A DNA stretch of 64,000 nucleotides, taken from Oxytricha trifallax (lineage: Eukaryota > Ciliophora > Spirotrichea > Sporadotrichida > Oxytrichidae). Positions 37,701 through 48,336 of this stretch are shown here, in pieces. Under the pieces are notes generated by a model that had not been told where the DNA came from, did no database searches, and saw nothing but the letters and a program-made list of their open reading frames with translations. A program made the position numbers and the translations under genes. The DNA is taken from positions 1-64,000 of the forward strand of contig ARYC01017090.1 in assembly GCA_000711775.1 (NCBI GenBank), read 5' to 3'. Every line of letters starts with the position of its first letter. Within the stretch, counting starts at the first letter, position 1.

Positions 37701-38416
37701 ATCCTAACTTCTTAGAGTAGCTGTAGACTTGGAGGGAGACTTCGCAGACAGAGGTCAAGAGGACACTTAAAATAATTCTGGCAAGCTGACGGAGACATTT
37801 ACGAAGGTGATTAAAAAGATAACAAAGCTATATGAGTAATTCTTTTTACATTTTATTCTACAATTATTCTAATTAATCTTAATTTACATCTTATTATCTT
37901 TTATTTTTCTTTTTATTTATCATAATTAATCAAATCTGCTTCCTCGTCTTCCTCTTCTTCTTCACTTTCACTCTCACTGCTTAAATAAATAGTTTGGTTG
38001 ATTTTGCTTGAGTAAGTGAATAAAAAGAGAGAAATATAGTAAAAGTTCACATTTTTTAAAAAAATTGCTCTTATCCTCATCTAATTTGAGTGCTTTTTCA
38101 CCGTAGAGTTATTTTCCCTATTCAAGGAGTTCACGACGCTTGTTGTGCTCAAAACGCTTAGCAAAGTCCTTATTAATATTTAATTTCTCTTGATCCTTTG
38201 ACATTCATAATAAACATAAATATTTATGTGAATCACAGATAAATAATGAAGAATTAATATTACTTCTTCCTCTTCATCAGCAAAGAGAGTTTTCTTGTTC
38301 TTTTTGCTTTGTTTATCATCATTTTAGATTTCCTTCTTGTTTTTATTGACATGGGATTTGTTCTCACCACTGTTAAGTGGCTTTGAGTGTTACTTATTTT
38401 TGTGTTTTGCGGACAT
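34800..38416 (-). CDS. KRI1: KRI1-like rRNA-processing protein with an inserted zinc finger, interrupted by two germline inserts
   Basis: Nucleolar 40S biogenesis factor. N-terminal FAKRFEHNKRRELLEQGKQL, acidic serine run, PHFEKKFLETIAMIRNNDP, FWGDDKSLDSKDKFLRNYI, the Kri1 core QFEEKYNFRFEDSTGTYIT / SREVPESMRRKDDTRKDKR, KMFDDKYYEQED, and the C-terminal DDKQLNKLVSLKKYRAYMDS end at KKRKRMALYGIKK-TGA. Between core and C-terminus (about 35930-35560) sit two cysteine-rich modules: a ZZ-like FACDGCNRAIEAGEYRFDCA / FSFCEKCYKKNKNH and a CxxC/H set near 35500-35650. A GT-AG intron (phase 0) lies at about 38275-38211, and others near 37350 and 36280-36010. Inserts at 37555-37924 and 37982-38065 lack splice signals and must be removed at direct repeats to give the conserved sequence. 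Confidence 0.88.
37555..37924. mobile_element. 370-bp TIR element in KRI1 with 3-bp AAT target duplication
   Basis: Terminal inverted repeats of about 60 bp start TATGATAAATAAAAAG exactly at both ends and abut AAT on the coding strand (plus ATT at 37552-37554 and 37925-37927). Removing element plus one AAT joins GCA GAT TTG ATT AAT to CCT CAC TTC GAG AAA, restoring the KRI1 motif DLINPHFEKKFLETI. There is no GT donor at the 5' side. A plus-strand ORF inside has no recognisable domain. Confidence 0.85.
37982..38065. other. short IES in KRI1, pointer AGCA
   Basis: 84 bp of AT-rich sequence between two copies of TGCT (37978-37981, 38066-38069; AGCA on the coding strand). Deletion of 88 bp joins GAT AAG AGC to AGT GAG AGT in frame, giving a continuous acidic serine run as in other KRI1 proteins. 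The possible GT-AG splice (GTGAAC...TTTAAG) is out of phase. Confidence 0.65.
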
Positions 38417-38565
38417 TATATTATCTAATAATAATTTATACTTACACTAATCTCTTATTTATTAACCCATAAGACAGATACAATAAAATTATTACATTAA
38501 CTTATTTAAAATAGGTTGTATAAATAACTCAAAAGTAAAATCAAATATTCTCTCGAAGTGTTATT

Positions 38566-41500
38566 TCAAACTATGAGGCCTAAAACACTAGCACTTACAA
38601 CAAAAGCTAAAACTATTCTCATCATTACCCCACTCATAATATTGACAACGTTGACACTACAGTCCTCTCCAAAGAAGTTAGCGTCACAAATGCACTTTCC
38701 ACTTTTGCATTACCCACGACCAGAGCAGTCATTCAAGCAGAAAATATAGGAACAATCATCTCCTCCTCGTTTCATCCACTCGTTACAACGACAGTACCCC
38801 ATTGGAAAGTCTTAAACACAGGTGCCATAAGTGTGTGTAGCAGTATTCGAACAATTGTTTTAGCAACCCTTTAGACTGCAATCTGAACCAAAGTAACCCT
38901 CAGTTTAAATTAGTGTAACTTACTTAATTTTACGCATATTATACTATTTTAGTCTTATACTGAGTGCACTGACAAGTACCATTATTACATCGACCATTAG
39001 AACTGCAGTGGTAACACTATTAAGGATCAATTGTATCTATATCAACGAAACACAAGCTATTAGGGCAATTATTTAGTTCACACCCACTACTGTGATAACC
39101 ATTCATTAAAATTATAATTAAAAGTGATTAGTTATCTAAAATAGCTTTGTCAATTCTTACAAGTACATCGGCCAAGAGCACATAGACCATTAGTGCTGCA
39201 ATTTAAGTAACAATCTTTAGTTGATAGGAAAAATACATCCTCACCATAGATAATACGCCTCTCTGTTTTAGGGAAAGCTGGATATACCTTTGAGTTAAAA
39301 CAAACATTTAGAAAATGTTAAAGATTTAGACGTTTATTGATACAATCAACAATTATTATTATTTATTTTAAATTGTTGGTTTTTCTGTACTAATCAGTCC
39401 ACCTAGCAGTACCCATATCATCAATAGACAAATCAGGATATGACTCTCCCAGTACTTCACTATTCGCTTATTCGATCAATGACCTTTGTTACAGTATATT
39501 CCTGCATTTTTCTAGGTACTTTTCCTTCTAATATTCGATTGTATCAGTTTCATCAAGGTTAGTCCCAACCCAGTTAGCACCACCATAGATAACAATTCCT
39601 GATTTTGTAGCAACCATAGTGTGACCTTTATAGCCATCAGGATTTGCAGCTAAAGTTGAGTTGTAGCAATCGCTGCAATTTGTACATTTCACGCAATCGA
39701 AGTACCTTTCCTGGACACAATTTCCACAGTATTCACAAGATAGGTTCTTATAGACATTAGGACCATCGGGAGAAGTGCAATTATGACAGTCTGCACAATT
39801 AATTCTCTTAAAAACTTTAGTGTCACATTTTGTGCAGTTAGAGCAAGAAGAACAATTCTTTATTTTCACTACTACATCATTAATTACATTGAGCTTTGCC
39901 CACATGTTTGTGTTCAAGTTGTATTCACCAAAAATAAGAAGAATATAGATTTTTATAAGAAAGTATAGCATGACATGATTACCAAACATCTTTAAATAGA
40001 GTTTCAGCGTATTATCCACCAAACAAAAGCACCAATCTATCAGCTTTAACTGTAACTAAAGTTGAGGATTCTCTGGCTTCAGGATTCATGTCTGAATTTG
40101 GGAAAACCTGATTCCATGTTGAACTCCTTACATAAAACACCCACATATCATCTAGTGTCTTCTTATAATAATATTAACTACTCAAATCTTGATTAAATGC
40201 TAAAAATTTTAATGACATTAGCTACACCTGATTCCGTAACATTTTCATATGTGCTTCCTCCAAAGATCATAATATACTCAAGAGGATTTCCTACTAGAGT
40301 CATGGAATGTCCACTTCTAGGTGATGGTATTTAGATGTTATACTTCTTAATCTCGTTAGCATTTGTGGCTTATTTAGTCAAAATATTAGTAGTTTTTTTG
40401 TCATCTTAGATCATTTCATCAGTTGTAATTTGCTAATTGATAGATGTAGTGTTCCATAAATATATCTATACAAAGAATTTAAGGTATTGCTAACAAAGAA
40501 TTTAATGAATAGTTAAACTTCAAAATCTAACAATCATAACTTACATGTCTAATGATCTGAGAGATACCGTATTACTCTATTTCTTCCCATTAGTTTGATA
40601 TTAAATTAAACCGCCACATATCCTGCTTATACATGAAACCTGTAGGCTAATTATAGGCTATTTTCTCTAGTGAATTCAAAGTCTGTAATCTTAACAATTT
40701 TAATTAACATTCAAATTAGTATTAACTCTATGTTTATACCACCAAACAAGAAAATGAAATGCTGTAATTTAAAATTAAAAAAATAATGAATGAATTACTT
40801 CCTCAAATAAGTTATAGTCATCTTTGAATTTTTGGTAAGCAATCATATTGTGTCTCCACCTCTTCCCTGGATTATTTGTGCCATCAACTGACAATTTGGT
40901 CCTAAATTGTTTATTTTAAAAATTAATGAGTAATTCTTACCAAAAATTACCAACATCAACCCAAGTTGACTTTGAAGTTGGGTAAAAAGAGTATGGACCG
41001 ATCGGGATTTCATTTTTTTAACTTAAAATACAACAAGTTTTAAATATGAAATAATAATTATAAAATTTTCATACCTCCAAGTGTCATTGCAAGCAGTGGT
41101 ACATTCAAAAGAAAACCCTCCATAAATATACATGAATTCTCTTCTAAGGACAGTCCCATTTGTAACATCCAATATTGTGTATTAATCATCTAATTCTATG
41201 TGAACACCAGCATGCCCGTAACGAGTTTTGAAATATATAATTTAAGAAGAATTAAATATGAGTGGTAGGAATAATCAACTAAGCTTATGTATCTCTATTA
41301 TAATCGTATCTTATTGGAGTCCAAAGGTCTTTCTGAACGTGATATCGCCACATATCATTTAAGAGCTCCTCCCCACAGTTTTTCAATTTATCTTCAAGAG
41401 TTGTCTTTCCAGTAATTGCGTAGTAGTCTACAAATATGAAATTAAGTCAATGTGAAAATTCGGATGCTCCCGCATTTACTTATGATAAATCTAAATTAAA

Positions 41501-42552
41501 AAAACTCTTGAATTACCTTCACATTTATCGTAGACGCTAGTCTTATTAACTCCAAAGGTTTTATTTCTATAAGTAATTCCACCAAACACCAATATCATTT
41601 GCTGCTCAGGCATATATGGATACCCCGTATTATCCAATCTTCGTCTGCACTACTCATCTAAAGGAGGACAGCAGTTTCCAGGACATTTATCGAAATCTCT
41701 TTGCGGAGAATACCAATTCTTTGCATTTTGCATCGACTAGGAAAAAGTGAAAAGCTCTTTTTGAAATTCTGGTTTGCAATTGTTACAATCGTCAAATCCA
41801 TCAATATACTTAAAATATGGATAAAAATCTCTTACAGCTTAAATTGACTTCAATTAAAATATAACATGTTAAATTAAGTTTACAACTGTGTAGGGTGAAT
41901 ATTTATGTATAAATTACTCTTCGATGTACTGCTCGCAGTAGGTTTAATTAACTGTCTCATAATAAATGGCCACATGTCCTTATCTTGGTAAGGGGATGTC
42001 AGTATAATTCAAACAAGTTTAATTTGTTAAAACACATAAATAGTCTGGAGTACCCTTTAAATACGCGCATAAATATGAAAAAGGTTTATAGTAATTCTAA
42101 TGTAATGAAAACCACCCCTCTTTTGTTATTTATAAAAAACTTCAATTGCTTAAAAAAAAACTATTTAGAAAAGCAAACAATGCCAATCTTATATAACTAA
42201 AAAGAAATTATTAAAAATTCGCTATATTATGGGACTAGTAAAATATTTTTAAAATTTGATCTCTTAAATTTTTTAATAAAAATTTCAAGGGTAATATACA
42301 TTTATAAAAAAAAAGATATATTTCCCCCAAATTTTTAATGAGGCTTATTATTGATTTCCCAAGAATCTGGTCTCTGTATATAATTTAGTATAAGAATTTT
42401 TATAATTTTAGTGATAATATCAAACAGTATTTATCTTTGATACTTACCAAATCGAAAAATTCGTAATCCCTTCTTTCCCAGGATGCTTATTATGTAAAAT
42501 TGAAAATTATAAAGAATGTTAAAGTAATTATAAACAAATGTTTTGATTTCAT
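38566..42552 (-). CDS. secreted/anchored Kelch-repeat protein with cysteine-rich and EGF-like region
   Basis: Starts at the ATG at 42550-42552 with a signal peptide (MKSKHLFIITLTFFIIFNF) and a GTAAGT intron directly after. Kelch-type strands follow: PLPRQGHVAIYYE, MILVFGGITYRN, GHSMTLVGNPLEYIMIFGGS, KGHTMVATKSGIVIYGGANW. A run of CxxC units (CSSCSNCTKCD, CADCHNC, CEYCGNC, CVKCTNCSDC) lies near 39880-39660. EGF-like modules at the C-terminus include CSGRGQCKSGKCICDANFFG, then a hydrophobic stretch (MRIVLAFVVSASVLGLIV) that could anchor it in the membrane, and TGA 38566-38568. Numerous short introns or IESs interrupt it; most joints are not fixed. Attractin- or leucine-zipper-like Kelch surface proteins have a similar build. 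Ligand unknown. Confidence 0.75.
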
Positions 42553-42623
42553 GTTTTTAATTTAAATATTAATTTCTCTCTTTTTAAATAATTATTTTAT
42601 ACTCTCTTTAATTAATATGAATT

Positions 42624-43258
42624 TATAGAGAGAAACTGTATGACACCAGACCAATAACTAAAATATATATTTATAAAGCAGTAATAGTCAAGAAATTCAG
42701 GCATCAACTCACTTGATTAATTTTCAAGGGTTCATATAATAAATTAAGTTTATGAGCAAGCTGAGGGCAACTGGACAAAAGAAGATCAAATGGCTCTTGC
42801 TAGACAACTAGGACTTAGTCTTATTTAGAATTCATCAGAATACGCGTTTTTAAGACATATTTTATATTCTGAGAATGTCTTCTGCAACTGAGAGAAAATA
42901 CAGCGACGATTTCGATGGCATCGACAGCATCTCAACTCTCATTGGCATTGATATTGAATTAATAGTCCTCATAATCTTTTCTATTTCAAAGTAGTCACAA
43001 GAAAGAATAACAGAAGCTGCATAAATTCTGATAACGCCCTTATAAACTCTAGCGAACAGCCAGTTAAGAAATCAAGCTCAAAAGATGTTTTAAGTCCTGC
43101 TATTAAAAATGGTTAAATTGCCCAGAAGAACAGCCTTTTCAGGGATTTATCAATTCCTCTACTCAGCCTCATTAAATAGTCGTCGAAGCAGTAGTATATC
43201 GAAACTTTGAATTCGTTCTCTGCTACTTCTACCATGGAAGATAATGCTATTAAGCAAA
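42624..43258 (+). CDS. even-numbered MDS block of a scrambled homeobox gene (segments 2,4,6,8,10,12,14,16)
   Basis: Not a gene by itself: frames change every 20-140 bp. Segments including pointers: 2, 42624-42659; 4, 42683-42728; 6, 42753-42819; 8, 42825-42857; 10, 42873-42957; 12, 42996-43132; 14, 43139-43220; 16, 43221-43258. Each begins and ends with a word repeated at the matching edge in the block at 43899-45499. Segment 6 encodes the middle of the homeodomain (QAEGNWTKEDQMALARQLGL), which is missing from the other block. Spacers between segments are 0-38 bp; segments 14 and 16 abut with no spacer. All segments are on the same strand as the odd block. Known hypotrich scrambled genes show this odd/even pattern. 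Confidence 0.93.
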
Positions 43259-43898
43259 ATCTATAGATAATTATAAATATTATTTATATATATTTATATT
43301 AATTTTTATAACAAATTTAAATCCAGAAAGTGCTGAGAAAGAATTGGAAAATATTTAGAAATAAATACAACCTCTCTTGAAAAATTAAATTTAATATATT
43401 ATTCCTTGTAAGACTCATAAATTCTGAGAATATTGTGAGATTTTAACAATTATAAATTAGTATTTATGTGTGTGTGAAGATCCATGTAATTAATTAGAAA
43501 TTATTATAAATCTCCATTTTATAAAAATAAGACATTTTTGTAAAGTAAAAATTCATAAATTTTATTACACATTGTGAATATATTAAATATATATTTTATT
43601 TACTCATTATAAAAAAAATTGATTTTTTATCATAAAATTCATAATATTAAAATAATTCTTATAAAATTATTTCTAAACATTATCTTTGTAAGATAGTTAT
43701 TGAAAACTAGTTTTCTTCTGGGATAATTATTGGTATAAATTTATTTTTTCTAAAATTAAAATTAAAATAACATATAAAAGTATTAATATTTTATATTTTA
43801 ATATAAATATAAAATATAAATTATACTCTAATTATTATCTATTTTTTTTCCTTTTACAATTTACTACATTGTTTTGACATAATTTGGCTTTACCAAAC
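43259..43898. other. AT-rich spacer between the two scrambled blocks
   Basis: About 640 bp, very AT-rich, without coding frames or repeats I can support. In a scrambled locus this would be IES sequence separating segment 16 from segment 1. Confidence 0.6.
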
Positions 43899-45499
43899 AT
43901 GAACAACATCTTGAAAGAAATAACTTAAACCATACCTATAGAGAGAAACTATTGTATGTTATTTATTGTGCCAATAACTTCTAGCTTTGCTTTCAACCTA
44001 ATCCAAGAGGTTCTCAATGAAAAAGAGACAAAGAAAGCAAAAGGCTAAGCTCTCAGTGAAAAAGTCTCTCAATTTTGACAATGCTAGATAAAATAAAAAT
44101 GCAAACAGGGATGAAGAGTAAAAAAACATGAATACTAATCAATAGTCAAGTCATTATATGTACAATGATCCAATTTTCAAGCGAAGAGGATTCTTATGGA
44201 AATGAAGACTCGAATGGAATATGTATGAAGAGAGTCAGGAAAAATAGAGATTAAATCAAAGCTCTTCACATTGCTTTTGAGCACATAAAAAATTAATGCT
44301 AAAAACAAAGGACTTAGTGAACAGTAAGTATATAAATGGAGTTGGGACTAGATGCAGAAGAGAAGGAAGGTAGATTAGTATTAGAATTCATCTTAAATTC
44401 TCTTGATTTTATTTAGTTTTAAGACAGCCAAACAACACTGATGAGTTTGGAGGATACTCAAAAACATGGCTTTCTAAGGGAGGAATGTCTTCTGATTATA
44501 AATGGCAATCTAAATTGATATTGAGTAAAAGGCTAAAGATATAGTTGCTAAGAAATCACCTGATGGGTATTCTAAAAGACAGATAGCCAAGCCAATTAAT
44601 CCCAACCCATTCAGCATAATCCCTGAGTTTAAAAGACCAAATGACTTATAATCAGCAGCCACAAGAATTAGTTTGATTTTATTCTATCAAACTGTTTCTT
44701 TAACTCCTATTGAATTCTCTTGAAAAAGACTTTGGAATACAACTAAGAACAAAATACCTTCAATCAGGGTTTCTCAATAACCAAATCTATGCTTAATAAA
44801 CTAAGTTTATCAAATAAGTCTACTCCATAATAAAGTGCTAATAAACCTATGATTGTTAGTGATATGTCCATAAAGGAATTCATTAATAATGCAGTGATTG
44901 CTACTCCATTCTAATTTAGATATTCGCAAAGTTTGCAATAGAAGATGATTGAAAAGTGTAATAAATAAGATGAGCAGATGAATAAGAGCATTTAATTAAA
45001 AAATAAGTCAAAAGTGTTTCACATTATTAAAATGCTATTTATAGCTATTATGAATGTCTAATAAATATAAATAAAATATTTTATTATATTATGACTGCAG
45101 CTTAGAGCTTGTTTGATGATTTACCCATAAACGATGAAGATGAAATAGAAGACTCCAGACATATGAGTGTTCCTTCAATGTAACCTTCATTTGTTATAAT
45201 TTCTATTTAATTGTATGTAAAAGCAAGGCTCAATTAAGCAGTACAACTCTCTAATCTCTCCAATGAGCTTCTTGAATCCAGCTTAACAAATGCAACAACA
45301 AATTTAAAGATAACAGACAAGCATGACAAATTTACCAAATATTCACGATACTCCAAGATAAAACCTACCTTAAATTGGCCAAAACTTTAAGCTACCTTAT
45401 TAATAGACACCATTTAATATTCTGAATAGCGCACTAAGCAATAAATTATTTGCACTTTCACCATCTCCAAATCTCAGAAAACCTTTTGTGTTTTAATGA
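43899..45499 (+). CDS. odd-numbered MDS block of the scrambled homeobox gene (segments 1,3,5,7,9,11,13,15,17)
   Basis: Begins with the start codon at 43899 and ends at TGA 45497-45499. Segments with pointers: 1, 43899-43950; 3, 43971-44150; 5, 44172-44283; 7, 44309-44392; 9, 44417-44494; 11, 44514-44667; 13, 44745-44769; 15, 44771-44905; 17, 44926-45499. Interleaving with the even block gives one frame of 550 codons with two GT-AG introns in segment 17 (45014-45105 and 45193-45223). The homeodomain is at about residues 110-170: arm KRVRKNRDQIKALHIAFE (segment 5), middle in segment 6, recognition helix QQVYKWSWDQMQKRRK (segment 7) with the invariant W-x-W-D-Q form. Probable DNA-binding transcription factor, nuclear. 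Flanks are S/N/Q-rich. Confidence 0.93.
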
Positions 45500-45808
45500 A
45501 TAAAGTGCTTAAAGGGAGATAAAAACAAATAAAGAATACAAAAAAAAGACATTTAGTAAAGAATATATTAAAAGTAAATAAATAAACACTATAATCGAAA
45601 TCATATGAAAAATATATATTTTAATTAAAGTAATAAATTCTATTCACATATAAAAATGAGCATAAGGTGTTCTGTTTTTAAGGCAAATTAAAAAAACTTA
45701 TTATTGTATTAATCAACTTATATAAAAAATAAAATTGATTTATAGCTTTGTTTTTACTTTAATAGTATCACAAAATATATTTTATTAATACTTTTAAATT
45801 TACCCATA

Positions 45809-47208
45809 ATGGAATTTTAATTCGTAGTGTGTAAACCAAATTTCAGGCCTTTTGTAAGAATTATATTCCATTTATTTTGACCAACACTTATCCTCTTCAT
45901 ATAGGGTATAGACAGAGAAGAAATCAGAAAGACAAAGTTTATAAAGAAAATTAGAGCCCCCATTTCTAAAGAATAAATGATGAAAAATTTCAATAATTAG
46001 CATGGGGCTGTAGTGCAAGAAACTTAGCAAATTGATTAAATGCTTAGAGACATATAAACTTTAAAAAAGATCAATGTTAGATAATCAATTTTAGAGAAAA
46101 GAAAAACATAACCATCGTATATGCAATTTTTGACAGTTAAATCATAAAGAGGGGAAAGTACAGCATAACAAATTTCTATTAATAACTTTGGTACAAAGAA
46201 GTCAAGCTAATTAGGAATGAGTTAAAAAATGATGTCTACAGAAAGGCCTCTTGATATCAAATGTTACTTTGAAAATCCAAAAAGTACAATCTATGAACCA
46301 ATTCAAATAATTTTGGACTCATAGAAAGCAAATACGAGGAAAAACAGTGCATTCAGATATATAACTGGTTAATAAGACGAAATAAGTGATGATGAACTAT
46401 AATAAATAGAGTTAAAATTGCCATTAATGAGCAAAAATTCTATGAGTCTGAAGTAATTGAAGTTACCTGGTTAAAAGTTAGAAACAAAAAGAAGAGTAAC
46501 CGTCACTAAAATTTATTAATAATATTAACTTAATTGATATAAATTCAGTAGTTGATAAGAAATTAATCTTAACAATCATCTCCAACACTCCCTTCATTTA
46601 TATCTTAAGAAAATCATAAAACCCCAATTTAACGAATTGGAAATCGAGATTCCATTACAATTTAAGCATTAGGAAAATAAGATTCTGATAAATTAGAGAA
46701 GCAGTCAAGAAATTCAACACCAAGGGAAGACTATCGAAGTCGAGATAAAATTGGTGCAAATGCGCTAACAAATCGTTTAAGTACGAATTCTTATAATCAA
46801 AATGATCTAACTACAACCCAATCTCAACATCCAGTTGTGAAAGAATCTCTTATTGAAAAAAGTAAATTCGGTATAGAAAGGTTTAAAGCATGGGAGTTGG
46901 GTCTTGATGAAAAAAAATTCGTAGCAGGATCAGGCTTAATAGATCATAAAAACCTATCAATAAATTAAAAGTTAAGCAAGAAATGGGATGTCAAAGGAGA
47001 GCTTTAAAAGAAGAGATAAGAAGAAGAGGATAAACACGACATTAATTTTTCTGCTAAGATTTAACTTGGGATTCAATACAAAGAAGAAAAATTCAAACAA
47101 TAAATGGAAGCTATAGGAGGCTACACCATTAAGAAATAAATTCCTAAACTTGACTCTATAGAAAAGACAAAATTAGAAATATCTAAAAAAAGTGAAACAG
47201 ATTTATGA
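45809..47208 (+). CDS. basic, low-complexity protein of unknown function
   Basis: Three exons: 45809-45853, 45905-46495 and 46549-47208, introns of 51 and 53 nt with GTAAGA...TATAG and GTAACC...TTCAG, all phase 0; 431 residues. The N-terminus MEFQFVVCKPNFRPF is followed by the basic stretch KTKFIKKIRAPISKEQMMKN and S/Q-rich linkers. A more ordered C-terminal part follows: KFGIERFKAWELGLDEKK, LSKKWDVKGELQKKRQ, YKEEKFKQQMEAIGGYTIKK. No domain recognised. All three joints are in phase without any IES. The C-terminal charged helices may be an interaction module, but nothing names a pathway. Confidence 0.75.
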
Positions 47209-47295
47209 TGCTGATTATTTTAATTTCATTACTTTATAAATAATGCAAGACATTTAAAACTAATATTTGTGCAATCTAATTATAACTATTTAAAA

Positions 47296-48240
47296 ATGAA
47301 AACTATAATAAGAGTTATTTTCTGTGCAGTCTTCTCTCAATTTATAAATGCATGGAGTTACACAAACCATGGTTCTGACTGGAACTAAGACAGCTGCCTA
47401 AGTGGAGGAGTTTAAAGTCCAATTAAGCTATCCGTGTCAGGACTTACAGCTTACAATATGAAAGCAAAGCTCTCATTAAACTACTAAGATCTCTTTAATG
47501 TGTATCTCTATAGAACTGCAGACAAGTAATAAATGTTCATCAATCTTACTACACATGACGGCAATGTAACATATGTGGATTAATATGGAAATGAGTATTT
47601 CTACGGCTTAGAAAACATATTCTTCAGGTACAAAGCAGAACATTATTTAGAAGGTTTACAAAATACACTTGAAATGCAACTCATTCATAGAAGTTAAACT
47701 GATAAAACTCAAATGCTAGGTGTTTCAGTGTTTTTCGATTCAGGAATGGATTTTGATAATGATTTTATGCAAGAGTTAGATCCTAGATTGACTAATGTAG
47801 GGTAGCCAAGGAAGAGAATTTCTTTAGCTACTAAATTGTTTGACGACTTCTATGGAAACTTCTTCTACTATAACGGTAGCATGACTGTGCCTCCTTGTAC
47901 CGAGAAAGTGCAATGGTTTATATACAACATTCCTATATAAATTTCTGCGTTTTACAATACTTAATTGTTTGCTTTAATTGGAGATGCTTCCTATGGAGGA
48001 AATTATAGAGCTCCTTAAAATTAAACAGGAAGGACAGTCCAATTAGTGTCAAAGATCTACTGGGATAAATATAAACTTGGCTTTTTTAATATTTATATAT
48101 TTTAATATATACGACCTAAGTTTAAGTATATGAGACCTTATAACAATGAAATTAGTTCAGGTTATATAGGATATAAGAAAATAAACATGTTTTTGTAACT
48201 TTTAATTCCAGCTATTGCTATTTTCAATAGTATGTTATGA
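47296..48240 (+). CDS. alpha-carbonic-anhydrase-related protein lacking zinc ligands
   Basis: Intronless, 314 residues, with a signal peptide (TIIRVIFCAVFSQFINAW) and a hydrophobic C-terminal tail (LLIPAIAIFNSML) suggesting export and membrane or GPI anchoring. The alpha-CA fold is recognisable: TNHGSDWN, GGVQSPI, ENIFFRYKAEHYLEG, LEMQLIHR, GVSVFFDSG, YYNGSMTVPPCTEKVQWFI, NYRAPQ. The catalytic signature HFHWG is replaced by FFRYK and the third histidine (normally in ELHLVH) by Q in EMQLIH. All three zinc ligands therefore appear to be missing. By analogy with CA-related proteins it is probably non-catalytic, perhaps a binding or structural protein at the surface. Family call is firm, inactivity inferred. 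Confidence 0.85.
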
Positions 48241-48336
48241 TTTTTAAATTTCTTAAATATTTTTTTATTTTACTTCTAAGAAATAGGTTGCTCATAAATT
48301 AAATAATTAATAAATTTGCAAAAAGCACTAAATAAA

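Noticed and set aside
37612-37998. Plus-strand ORF beginning MLLMETMVEQLHSLK inside the KRI1 region
   Set aside because: It lies wholly within the TIR element that interrupts KRI1, has no domain and runs into AT-rich DNA; treated as chance coding of the element.
42617-43270. A separate homeobox-like gene at 42.6-43.3 kb
   Set aside because: Frames change repeatedly and the recognition helix is missing; pointers show it is the even half of the scrambled gene.
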